Made by a program: the position numbers and the translations under genes. From Trachythela sp. YZ-2020 (lineage: Eukaryota; Cnidaria; Anthozoa; Malacalcyonacea; Clavulariidae): a stretch of 64,000 nucleotides of DNA. A model generated the notes under the pieces. It saw nothing but the letters and a program-made list of their open reading frames with translations. It made no database searches and was not told where the DNA came from. Shown here in pieces: positions 35,236 through 45,550 of this stretch (the first letter of the stretch is position 1; the number at the start of each line of letters is the position of its first letter). The stretch lies in contig JADLSH010000184.1 of assembly GCA_016169945.1 (NCBI GenBank), positions 3,906,001 through 3,970,000 of the forward strand, read 5' to 3'.

Positions 35236-35727
35236 TTAGAGAGTTATCCGTGTTAGAGAGGTGTTCATATTAATGAGGTGTCCGTATTAGAAAGGTGTCT
35301 GCATTAAGGAGGTGATCATATCAGACAGATATTCGTTTTAAAGAGGTGTCTGTATCAGAGAGGTGTTCGTATCGGAGATATGTTCGTATTAGAGACGTGT
35401 GCGTATTAGAGAAGTGTCCTTATTGGAGTGGTGTTTGTATTAGAGGGATGTCCGTATTGGAGAGGTGTATGTATTGGAAAGATCTCCGTATTAGAGAAGT
35501 ACCTGTATTAGAGAGGTGTTCATATCGGAGATATGTTCGTATTAGAGACGTGTCCGCATTAGAAAAGTGTCATAATTGGACAGGTGTTTGTATTAGAGAG
35601 ATGTGCGTATTGGAGAGGTGTCTGTATTAGAGAGGTGTATGTATTGGAAAGATCTCCGTATTAGAGAAGTATCTGTATTAGAGAGGTGTCCGTATTAAAG
35701 GTGTTCATATCAGCCAGATAGAAAAGC

Positions 35728-37335
35728 GCCTGGGAACGGTCTTTGACGCCCTTACCTGACTGAGAAATTATATCTGCGAGATACTATCCTCAATTATTCT
35801 ACTAGGTCCAGCAAAGATATAGCAATTCCAAAATCAAATACAAACTGCGCGCAAAAAACGTTTCATTATCGCGCGGCCAAACATTGGAACAGCCTGCCTG
35901 ATTCAATCAAATTATGTAATAGATAAATACGAGCGGCCGATCTGTATGGGCATTTACAATGGCAAGCGCGCAGCGCGAGCCATTGTTAATGCCCATACAA
36001 ATCTGTCGCGAGTATTTTATCTTACTTGTGAAATGAACCATTTAGTTGACAATAGCTGTATAATGAATAATTACGTTTCTGAATGAGTAATGTTATGAAC
36101 GAACAATTTAAATAGTTCTACAGTATAATGCCTACCGTAATTACGTATGTAGACGGTAATATATTCCCACTGGTACTCTACGAATGATTTAGTTTGAATT
36201 TCCAAGTTATGCAACGTTGACTACGCACTTGTTTATTGCATTTCAAAGTTAACTTGGTACGGTTGCAGCAAACATGGCATTGCAACGTTTTCGTGCGGCA
36301 AAAACTGCAGACGAAGAAAGGCGTTTGCTTGCAGAAACGACACCGAAAAACACTGTATATAATACCAAATGGGCTTTGAAGGTTTTTGAAGAATGGCAAT
36401 CAACTCGCTCAAACAAAATAGCCATGAAAGGGACCGTTGGTTTTGAGGGAGTGGTCTTGGCAAAAGTACAAAACCTAAGCGTGTCTATACATGTAATGAC
36501 CACGTATTCGTTAAACGTCTGGTTATGTAAGTTCGTAACAGAAGTAGCAAACCAAAATAGTGAACTGTACTCGCCGAAAAGTTTGTACTTATTGATATGT
36601 GGAATAAATCGCCATTTACTCGAGTTAAAGAAGCCATTTACTCGAGTTAAAGAAGCATAATGGCGTAAGTATTTTGGCAAAAGCAGGTCGAAGGTTAGTA
36701 GCTTTGTATTGGATCATTTGTGAATTTCCTATGATGAATAGGCGGCTTTGAATAGATGTCACAGTGTTGTAGGCGGGCTAACTAGGACGTACCTGGAGGT
36801 GTTGAATGCTAATTCTTAGTTTGATTTGCAGGTTTTCTTTATTTCGCAAGACATTAGATGCAGAGATGAAGCATGCTACAACAAGTGGGATCGCGGTAGC
36901 GTGCAAGAAAGAGGACGCAAGGAAGTTACAGCCGAAGAGGAGAGTCAACTGTTGTTGTTGTTTTCTTAATGTTGTGTGAAGTTTTAGTACAAAATTTGTA
37001 TGAAAGTTAATGAATTAAATAGCTCAGGAAGAGATCTGTATGAAAGTTAATGAATTAATTAGGTCACTAGGACATCTGTATCAAAGTTAATGATTTAATT
37101 ACTGGACCTTTATTGAGATTTATTATGCTAGTCATATGACTCATTCTCACGTTTTGATTGGTTCTTGACCTCCTTAATTATTCATGAATTTTACAATGAG
37201 TAATATCAAACATTTTAAATCTGAAGTAAAGAAACACATTTTAAAGAATTGAATAATCATGTATATAATAGCATATTTGAGTCTTTCTATTGTAGTTGTA
37301 TGCCGAAAAGCCCTTTTGGGAGCATGTAATTTTAT
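35728..37335 (+). mobile_element. LINE 3' end, copy 2, split by an insertion
   Basis: The same C-terminus and tail as copy 1, but broken after ...CAATCAAATTAT at 35912. It resumes at 37197 with GAGTAATATCAAACAT and ends with the same tail at about 37335. Copy 1 supplies the uninterrupted version, so the insertion edges are well placed. Confidence 0.87.
35913..37196 (+). mobile_element. 1.28-kb insertion with Crypton-like tyrosine recombinase remnant
   Basis: The open frame at 36274-36660 begins MALQRFRAAKTADEERR and continues TVYNTKWALKVFEEWQ, SLNVWLCKFVTEV, YSPKSLYLLICGINRHL. This pattern is shared with the Crypton-derived DUF3504 domain of ZMYM2/QRICH1/KIAA1958-type proteins. After a 24-nt tandem duplication and a GTAAGT donor-like site, a second segment near 36840-36960, after a TTTGCAG acceptor, reads FRKTLDAEMKHATTSGIAV. 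Then, in a shifted frame, it reads TAEEESQLL, so it is decayed. A hairpin lies at 35953-36005. No catalytic Arg/Tyr region is present. The family call is inference from sequence pattern. Confidence 0.62.
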
Positions 37336-38998
37336 AATAATAATAATTGTATTAGAGAGTTATCCGTGTCAGAGAGGTGTTCATATTAATGAGGTGTCCG
37401 TATTAGAAAGGTGTCCGTATTAAAGAGGTGTTCATATCAGACAGATATTCGTATTAAAGAGGTGTCTTTATTAGAGAGGTGTTCATATCGGAGATTTGTT
37501 GGTATTAGAAAGATGTCCGTATTGGAGAGGTGTCTATATTAGAGAGGTTTTGGTATTAGAGAGATGTCCGTATTGGAGAGGTGTCTGTATTAGAGAGGTG
37601 TCCGTACTGGAGAGGTGTCCATACTAGAGAGGTGTCAGTATTAGAGAGATGACCGTATTAGAGAGTTGTTGATACAGTGTTAGAGAAGGGTCTGTATTGG
37701 AGAGCTGTGCATACTAGAGAGGTGTCCGTACTTAGCGAGTTGTTTGTGTTGGAGAGATGTCTGTATTAGAGAGATGTTCATATTAAAGAGGTGTCCGTAT
37801 TGGAAAGGTGTCTGTATTAGGCAAATGTCCATATCAGAGAGGTGTTCATATCGGCGATATTTTCGTATTAGAGAGGTGTCCTTTTTAGATAGATGTTCAT
37901 ATCAGAGAGGATATCCGTATTAGAAAGGTGTCCGTGTTGAAGAAGAGTTCATATCAGAGAGATATTCGTATTAGAGAGGTGTTCGTATCATCCAGACATT
38001 GTATTAGAGAGGTGGCCGTATTAGAGAGGTGTTCATATCAGACAGATATTCGTATTAAAGAGGTGTCTCTATTAGAGAGGTGTTCATATCGGAGATTTGT
38101 TGGTATTAGAAAGATGTCCGTATTGGAGAGGTGTCTATATTAGAGAGGTTTTGGTATTAGAGAGATGTCCGTATTGGAGAGGTGTCTGTATTAGAGAGGT
38201 GTCCGTACTGGAGAGGTGTCCATACTAGAGAGGTGTCAGTATTAGAGAGATGACCGTATTAGAGAGTTGTTGATACAGTGTTAGAGAAGGGTCTGTATTG
38301 GAGAGCTGTGCATACTAGAGAGGTGTCCGTACTTAGCGAGTTGTTTGTGTTGGAGAGATGTCTGTATTAGAGAGATGTTCATATTAAAGAGGTGTCCGTA
38401 TTGGAAAGGTGCCTGTATTAGGCAAATGTCCATATCAGAGAGGTGTTCATATCGGCGATATTTTCGTATTAGAGAGGTGTCCTTTTTAGATAGATGTTCA
38501 TATCAGAGAGGATATCCGTATTAGAAAGGTGTCCGTGTTGAAGAAGAGTTCATATCAGAGAGATATTCGTATTAGAGAGGTGTTCGTATCATCCAGACAT
38601 TGTATTAGAGAGGTGGCCGTATTAGAGAGGTGTTCATATCAGAGTAATATCCGTATTAGGAAAGTGTCCGTATTAGAGAAGTGTTCATATTAGAAAGGTG
38701 TTCATATTAGAGAAATGTCCATATTAGAGAGGTTGGATTGTGCACGTTCTTGGATAAGCTGCTGTAGATTTGTGTCTGACGAATAGTTTTAATAAGTCGA
38801 AGTGTTTTAAACTTCAGCATGTTCAGGCACCAATCATAAGGTGTTGATGAACATCCAGTGATGAAATAATTAAGTATGTACGTATAATATTTGAAGTATA
38901 TACGTATTCTCACTTAAACCTAATTCTCCACTGCGGATGCTTTGGCAACGTTTGTCTGTGAGTGTTACTATACCAAATCTTAACTAACAAACTGTTAG

Positions 38999-39175
38999 CA
39001 AAATATGCTTAACTCGAACAAACCGGCTGTCCGCAGCAGTAAAGGAGAGCGACCTCGCAAGCGTGGAGGTGGTGGAGGGTTTGGTACTGGATATAGAAAC
39101 CCCAAGTTGACGAAGAAATCTAAGATTTTTAAAGATAAGAAAGGTCACACAGCGAGCAGTTGGTGGTCAACATAA
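38999..39175 (+). pseudogene. DDX18-like last exon, isolated
   Basis: 59 codons including a TAA stop: ...NSNKPAVRSSKGERPRKR, GGGGGFGTGYRNPK, KKSKIFKDKKG. The RGGGGGFG and KSKIFK signatures match the C-terminal tail of the nucleolar DEAD-box helicase DDX18 (Has1). An acceptor-like GTTAG precedes it. No other plus-strand helicase exons are present upstream, which is minisatellite. The 5' exons at 43.9-45.5 kb lie on the other strand, so this is probably a displaced fragment. Confidence 0.72.
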
Positions 39176-39362
39176 ATGCATGTTGGCACTAATAAGTGAT
39201 TTCACTCAGATCAGTGGTTCCTTAAGTGTAGTACAGTGCAGCACATGGTGGTCAACTTTAAAAGCAAAGACAGGTATTAGAGTGGCTAAACTGTTCACTA
39301 TATGTATTCACATTGTGTTTGGTGGAAAATACATGTAATAGAAACATTTATCATCATGGACA

Positions 39363-39901
39363 GAATTCAGAGTTCGTGCTGGTCTTGAATAGTTGAATTC
39401 AAGGAGTAATTAAGGAGTTTTTAAGGAGTAAAATAGCATTTTTCAAGGAGTATTTAGGATGTTTTCTTTCAATAAAAGACAAGATAAATTCAACAATTCC
39501 TCAGATTGGCATAAATTTGCGAGGTTAAAACTGCCGAAATATCACGAACACCTAGAACAATATCGCTTAATGTTAAACTATAATGAGTAATAACAGGAAA
39601 ACTTTAAAAAAGTACAAATTTATTAGTTACTTGATGTAACAATCATTTTAACGTTACTTTTCCCGTTTCTCGTGTCTGTAGCATCACGATTTTGCCAACT
39701 TACTAAATCTTATATACTATGGATTTTACCTTCATTTGGAGAAAAGATTAATTTATTAATTAAGAACAAAAAATTCAAGGAGTATTTAGGGAGTTTTCAG
39801 AAAACTGCAAGATTCAAGGGCATTTCAAGCACCCTTGAAAGTCAGAATTTCATTCAAGGAGTATTTAAGGACTTCAAGGAGTAGCACGAACCCTGGAATT
39901 G
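39363..39901. mobile_element. About 540-bp inverted-repeat element rich in 'caaggagta' motifs
   Basis: The ends are inverted (AATTCAGAGTTCGTGCTG at left, AGCACGAACCCTGGAATT at right). The interior repeats CAAGGAGTATTTAGG-like motifs on both sides. No coding capacity: a MITE-like element. Confidence 0.65.
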
Positions 39902-40699
39902 CATTTGACTTTCAATCTACACGAAATACCTAGTGGGGCACGTCACTCAAGTGGTTACGGGCTCACGAGCGCGTTTTTCTAAACAACAAATGTGAAAAAT
40001 CTGGTTTTCGAAAATTAGAGTGTTTAAATCCAAGATGTTATCGAAAAGAAGAATACGTATAAATAGAGTACTTTAGACTAGTATTCTGTTGTTAAAAACC
40101 AGTTAAAACTTAAGATATCTGGGAAGGAAGATGGCTCTACCGAACCCAGGAGAAAGGTCAGAAAATAGATGGCGGTTCAAAATGATATTACTGGTGAGTA
40201 GGGAAGATATAGCCCACTTTCATAATGGCCATCGTTTTCAATATTGCATCTAAATGAGCCTTTCTGGCCTCATTATAAAGCAAAGATACTTTAGAATTAC
40301 AGACACAAACAAGGCCAGAAAGGCTTATTAAAATGCACATAAAAGAATATTTAAATTAGTTACTATTATGAAAGTTGTCTATTACCAGGGGCCAGTGTAG
40401 GTAGCGTCTATGCGATAAGCTTTGGGTCTTTATTTCCAAACTGCCTGAAAAGTTCAGCAAGAACTACGATGTTTTGAGTGAATGTCCAGCAAGGGCAGTC
40501 TTATTTTATTTGTCCAGTGTTCCTACAGGAGGAGGAGGTTAATCCATACATACAGGGTCGGAAGTAATTAGTATTCAGTCATCATAGTGAGAAATGACGT
40601 CATACAACCACCGGAAGTAATAAGTATTCAGGAACAATGATGTCATCTTAGGTAATTAATATGACGTCATTAGGATGTACGTACTATGTACGTACTAAA

Positions 40700-40806
40700 G
40701 GCTGTTTTCCACTTCAACCGTATCGTAGCGAAACGTAAGAACTAATGGCTTCGACACAAAAGAAATGCTACGGTACGTTACGATACGTTCGAAGTGGAAA
40801 ACAGCC
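40700..40806. mobile_element. Short foldback element, copy B
   Basis: Ends GGCTGTTTTCCACTTCAACC and CGAAGTGGAAAACAGCC in inverted orientation. It is the same family as 1022-1157. Confidence 0.75.
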
Positions 40807-41171
40807 TTGAGTGTGTGCGTACATAGTGTGCGTACAGAGTGTACGTACGTACGCACAATTGCGTTTATACTTTCGTGAAATTTGATTGGTTAAAAACTTG
40901 ACGACCGAACAGAAAGTAGAATACAGTTCTACTGTCATACGTACAAAAAGTTAGCCGCGACGGTCAAGATTAGCGATCATTTTCGAGTCACAGAGCACTT
41001 GCACGTACGGCCAGCGCGGCCGATTTTGCGCATGCTCTGTACGTGCTAGCCGTACGTGCAATTGTGCGTACGTACGTGCAAGTGGAGGCCGGCCTTTACG
41101 TACAGAAGCGTACGTGCATAGTGTACGTACAAGGGTGTACGTACAGAAGCGTACGTACAGAACGTAGCAAC
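40807..41171. repeat. GTAC/CGTACG-rich palindromic repeat patch
   Basis: Many CGTACGTAC and GTGTACGTAC motifs in both orientations, with the pieces ACGTACGGCCAGCGCGGCC and GTGCTAGCCGTACGTGCA nested as palindromes. No gene. Confidence 0.6.
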
Positions 41172-41314
41172 CTTGAGCCGTCTTTTAGATCCATTAAGAG
41201 ATTCAGTGTTGCTTCGTGATTCTTTTCCAAGGTTTTATAGTGTTCCATGGCTTGTCTATGATAGCTTAGCTTCATCACGCGAACAGCTTCAACGAATTCT
41301 TCCCATAGTACGTC
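41172..41314 (-). CDS. Unassigned exon-like segment
   Basis: Between a good acceptor (TTTATCCTTCCAG|GAC) and a CAAG|GTTGCT donor lies a 143-nt frame. It reads DVLWEEFVEAVRVMKLSYHR, then QAMEHYKTLEKNHEATLNLL and MDLKDGS. It is helical and charged, like an internal coding exon, but I do not recognise the protein and no partner exons could be joined to it. It may be another captured gene fragment. Confidence 0.3.
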
Positions 41315-41539
41315 CTGGAAGGATAAAGGGGGTTTGACGAATACGAAAATGTATGCATTTTTAAGGCAAGACATTGAAACGCGTCTATTAGTTAGCGGCG
41401 TTTGACTGGAAGCATTAATTAACACACGGATTAACGTTTTATTAAACAATTTATTTATAAAGTATAACAATTTTACACAAAAACAGTTCTTAAACATATT
41501 GTCCAGGTTTAACGTTATTTTCTAGCTTCGATCGTTTGA

Positions 41540-41683
41540 AGGACAATGTAATCCATTGTAAATAGGCAGTTTTTCATTGCCAGCCAGTAAATTCGGAAAG
41601 TGTCTATAATCGCCATGTGTGTAAACGTAACTTTATACAACAGGACAATAACACAATCTACATGCAATCTCATCAAACGCAGT
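41540..41683. repeat. Dispersed repeat, left part (interrupted copy)
   Basis: It matches 46860-47002 closely (GGACAATGTAATCCATTGTA ... TCTACATGCAATCT...ACGCAGT). In this copy a LINE interrupts the repeat; the right part resumes at 42532. Confidence 0.85.
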
Positions 41684-42531
41684 GAAGGACACAGCAGGTT
41701 AAGATTGGTTCAGTAGTGTCAGAACCAGGTCATATTACTCATGGAGTACCGCAAGGTTCAATATTAGGACCTGCTTTGTTCAATATTTATCTGAATGATT
41801 TGCCTACAATCCCGAATTTTGGTGACTTAGAATCGTACGTAGATGATTCAAAATTGTATCTTTCGTTTCCTATCAAGTATGTTAATGAAATTATACGGAA
41901 GATCAATGAGGATTTGTTAAAATTCACAGCTTGGTGCTGTCACAATAGTTTATTGATTAATCCAGACAAGACCAAAGTGTTAGTAATAGGGACACACAAA
42001 ATGTTGCAACGATTACCGGATGACTTTTATGTGACATTACTGGAGAAAAGGATTATTCCCATTATTTCAGCACGCGACCTTGGGATTCAACTTGATTCAA
42101 TACTAAGTTTTAACGAACATGTAGCAAACACTGTTTCTACTTGTGTTGCGAGCTTATGTCAGATAAACAGGGTTAAACATCTTTTCGACCCTAAGAGTTC
42201 GGAAAACGTCATTTCGTCCCTAGTAATTTCCAAATTGTACTATTGTTCAAACATATGGTCCAGTACGACTAAGAAGAACATAGAAAAACTTCGAATACTC
42301 CCTTTGGAACTCTCTGCCTAGTAAAATTACTGAGCATGAAAATTTTAAAGATTTTAAAATAAGTTTTTATAACTATTTGCTTGAACTTTTCTCTTAAAAA
42401 CTTAATGAATTTATCTTATTATCGATTTAGACTGTAAATATATAATAGAATAATTTAGATACAATTGTACATGTAAATTAATCTGAAAAACCAAATGTTT
42501 GGAGAATTAACAAATAATAATAATAATAAAA
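41684..42531 (+). mobile_element. 5'-truncated LINE (reverse transcriptase fragment) inserted in a repeat
   Basis: 41698-42321 encodes the palm of a CR1/L2-like reverse transcriptase: HGVPQGSILGPALFNIYLND, then LESYVDDSKLYLSF with the catalytic YVDD, and LLINPDKTKVLVIG. Near 42290 the frame jumps to the C-terminus in another frame (WNSLPSKITEHENFKDFKIS), showing an internal deletion. It ends in an AATAATAATAATAA tail. The copy of the surrounding repeat at 46860-47300 has no insertion and defines the edges. Confidence 0.9.
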
Positions 42532-43240
42532 GTTCCATAAACCAACCTGTCCTAAGTTTCCCACTTTGCGGCATGTTTCGTTATTGTCATCAACTCCCAC
42601 ATAGGCCTACAACGGAGTTTTCTTAAATTTAATGATATTCTTGCTAAATCTTCAACATTTTTGTTTGTGTCACAGAATAATACTGTCATTTGAAGACCAA
42701 TAGGTTTAATTGAAATAGAAGATTAACACTTTTGGCCAAATCTGAAAAATATATCTCAAACGTGAGGGTCTAGTGTAGGTAGTATTATACAACAAGCTCC
42801 TTTTAATACAGTTGTTATGTTAACCAATATATATAGACTAGAAATACAGAGCAACCCGTCGCCACAGCAAAACATTGACAATTCCTAAACATTTCTAAGC
42901 TCCTCGTCGCAAAATCTGCATGCAAAGTCAAAACCAGAATAGACAAAATATGCCAGTTGCACCGGAATTTTTACTGCTGGATACCGCGTTTTTCGCGTCA
43001 TGCGCGATAAGTCTGACGCCATCATTCGCCATCCTGGCTAGTACAACGGCACTTTTTACCTATAGAAACTTCCGGCTGTACTGGCCAGGATGGCGTGGAT
43101 TGACGTCAGCGTCAAGGCGCCGACGAGTGAGTGCAGCTAATGAGTTCGTTTAGCAATCCTTCACAACAAGTAAATAATAAAAATCGTACAAACAAACCAA
43201 GCATGATGCAATTTGCTTATTATAGAGATAAAGACAGATT
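42532..43240. repeat. Dispersed/segmentally duplicated repeat, right part of the interrupted copy
   Basis: Blocks match 47009-47300 (GTTCCATAAACCAACCTGT...CATGTTTCGTTATTGTCATC) and 47515-47610 (GAGTGAGTGCAGC...TTTAGCAATCCTTCACAAC). A shorter copy is at 46085-46200. An inverted repeat CGCCATCCTGG / CCAGGATGGCG lies at 43027-43095. Confidence 0.75.
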
Positions 43241-43460
43241 CTCAGGGAAGAACATGCAAGCAAAGTATATCTAGCCTATAATCAAACCTATGACCTTGCA
43301 ATTCCAGTGCAGCAGTCTGTGGCCATGCAGAGCTTGTCCATGATGCAGTTAGTTGCCAAGAGCCAACCTCATGTTCATGTATATATACAAGGGTGGTGTA
43401 TGAGTATCGTATAATGGTAAATGTTCTAAATATTGGGCATATTGCTTGAAAGAACATGAA

Positions 43461-43844
43461 CGTCCCAGTGAGCTCCATATATATCTGGAGTAAGAACTTC
43501 TAATGTTCGGCCAATAGGCCAAGTGAAGCCAAAGATGGCGGCAATTGACGTCCAAACTCATGAAGGTCATAAACAGTTTTCATACCATTTTTCTAGCTAA
43601 TTCCAGTTTATACTAACAGATCGCATCGCTAATCAAGTTATTAGTTCATAAAATCATGATGTTATTGTTTACATCGGAGTAAAAACACGAAATTTCGGCA
43701 CACTCCTTGCCGGCTTGTGCAAACCGCGCGCTCGAAAACAATAGAAAGGGATTGGCACTGGACGTCAATTTCCGCCATCTTTGGCTTCACTTTTTGGACA
43801 TAAGTTCTCACTCCAGATATATATATATAGAGCTCACTGGAACG
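43461..43844. mobile_element. Foldback element next to the DDX18-like exon
   Basis: Arms 43461-43553 and 43760-43844 are inverted copies (GAGCTCCATATATATCTGGA; AAGTGAAGCCAAAGATGGCG; TTGACGTCC). The roughly 200-nt middle is unrelated. It ends 35 nt from the helicase exon at 43879. Confidence 0.8.
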
Positions 43845-43878
43845 TCCTTATAGACCTTATACAGAAACACGATCTTAC

Positions 43879-45550
43879 CGTTTCTCGGCTTGAACTGAAG
43901 TTTGAACACTAGCTCAATCGCTGGGATTAAAAACGTCAGAGTCTTTCCACTCCCAGTTTTTGAAGCACTATAAGTATATCTCTACAAAGAAATTAAATTG
44001 CAAAAAAATATTGTTGGGGTGGAGAGAATCTACCACAAAGGATCGCCATGTATTTGAAATACCATGACTATGCCTATACTGCGATAACGTTAATTATATA
44101 ACCACTTTGAAGTTTAGGCTAATGAAATCTACCACAAAGAAAGGCATTAAAAACTGCGAAGTAACAGTTTCAATTATAAGATTAGGTTAGGTTAGTAAGA
44201 ATCTACCACAAAAAAATATGTATTTCAAGACTATATACTATCCATGCACATTGAGAAAAAACTATTTGAAACTCGACTTAAAAGAATCTACCAGACAGGA
44301 TGCGTATATCAAGACCACTATCTACGCTGAGAAAAAACTTTTGGAAGGCATATATTTTTCCACAACTGCTATGTATGTTAAGATTCAACAATATGCATAT
44401 GTACATAACTTATACAAACCTTCCATTGAGCAATGGTACAATACTCTTGAGTTGAATTTCAGTCATATTTGTAAAGCACATCTTTGAAATAGACTTCAAT
44501 GTTTTCTCCGACACACTTTCTTTCAATGACTCAAACAATGTATCATCACTTGTTGATAATGCTAAAGTAAAACTATAGTTAATATATTTGAAGATAAATC
44601 TCTTATCCTGTCGAACCATTCCACCGTCGACACCTCAGACTCTAATGCAGACACCTAAATCTCAACCCTGAGAGAGAAAATGCATAGAGATTGAACCTGA
44701 TCTTTATTACAGACACCCTGCTGATCAAGTGAAGACATCTTGTGTATGAAATAATTTCCTGCTTGTTTCATTCAGCGCATGTAAAATGTACTGGTACGTC
44801 GTTAATAGACACTCAAAACTTAAAACTTTCAGTGGATTCTAAAGTGATGTCATCGTAGTGACCTCTATAAAAGAGACATCCGTATTGACTCATTTGAGCA
44901 CTACAGCGCAGTGCTTTTGATCTGGCGTTCATTAGCGATATTCAGTATAAGAAATTTTCGGTATCGGTATACCGGAAAAATTATACCAATATTATCAGTA
45001 TACCGCTGTTCAAGCCGCATTAATAAGAAAGGAAATTATAAAATAACATGTATATAACGCGCGCTCTGATTGGTCGAAACCCGTGTTTGGATCAGGCCAT
45101 CCAAACACGGAAGACTATCGTGTTGTTGTTATTTTATAAAACAATTACTTTATGGTTTCCGTTATTGGATGGCCTGATCCAAACACTTGGGAATGTTGCT
45201 CTAGTTAAGAAAATGTTCCAAAGTTCTGGACAGAGAGTTTAATGACAGAGCATTGAGATATACTCATTTTGAACTTAAAAACACTGTAGTACAGGATAAT
45301 TAATGTCTGAGGCTGATTAAAGATTGAGATTTACTGTAGTTGTTTTCAGATCCAACAATTCTGTCTTACAGTATTTGATTAAGCGCCACAATTGTTGTGA
45401 ACAAGTGTGACACCTATTTGAGGGTGGCGCTCAATCGTATTGACCGTATTAAACTGTACCTGTTAGGTTGAAAGGAGTGTGTTCTTCAGATTCATTCTCT
45501 TTTGCACTGTCTGAGTTCTCAACAACATTGGATTCATTCAATACTCTCAA
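43879..45550 (-). pseudogene. DDX18-like DEAD-box RNA helicase, 5' part, with Walker A frameshift
   Basis: Three minus-strand exons join in phase. 45550-45460 is acidic N-terminal linker (LRVLNESNVVENSDSAKENE, then THTPFNLT-like end). 44561-44420 is the Q-motif region (DDTLFESLKESVSEKTLKSI, then MCFTNMTEIQLKSI and LLNG). 43981-43879 carries motif I ([20 protein letters not shown], then FKLQFKPRN). Splice sites are good (TTTGTAG|AGA; GG|GTAAGA type), but between DILIV and ASKTGSGKT one base is missing, so the Walker A motif is out of frame. The exons with motifs Ia, II (DEAD), III and VI are not in the window. DDX18 acts in nucleolar ribosome assembly; this copy looks dead unless the missing base is a sequencing error. 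Confidence 0.78.
45083..45186. mobile_element. Perfect 22-nt inverted repeat (small foldback)
   Basis: GTGTTTGGATCAGGCCATCC and its exact complement, 60 nt apart (45083-45104 and 45165-45186), in the intron between two helicase exons. Likely a palindromic MITE. Confidence 0.7.

Larger units (their letters stand above)
33695..38740. repeat. Large 17-bp minisatellite with embedded LINE 3' ends
   Basis: Degenerate tandem copies of TATTAGAGAGGTGTCCG and relatives (GTTCATATCAGAGAGG, TCCGTATTGGAGAGG) over about 5 kb. They are interrupted by LINE 3'-end segments at 34890-35235 and 35728-35912/37197-37335. Two higher-order structures are visible: a unit starting near the phrase CATATCAGCCAGATA (34872 and 35707), and a 601-bp tandem duplication (about 37432-38032 and 38033-38633). 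Long open frames inside are by-products of the repeat. Confidence 0.93.

Noticed and set aside
35346..35630. Open frames of Ser/Arg/Tyr-rich repeats within the 17-bp array (also 37928-38143)
   Set aside because: The amino-acid repeats simply follow the tandem DNA unit, with no independent coding evidence.
36178..36680. Minus-strand open frames over 36178-36680
   Set aside because: They are antisense shadows of the Crypton-like plus-strand frame.
41684..42531. Functional reverse transcriptase
   Set aside because: It is 5' truncated, with an internal deletion and frame change near 42290.
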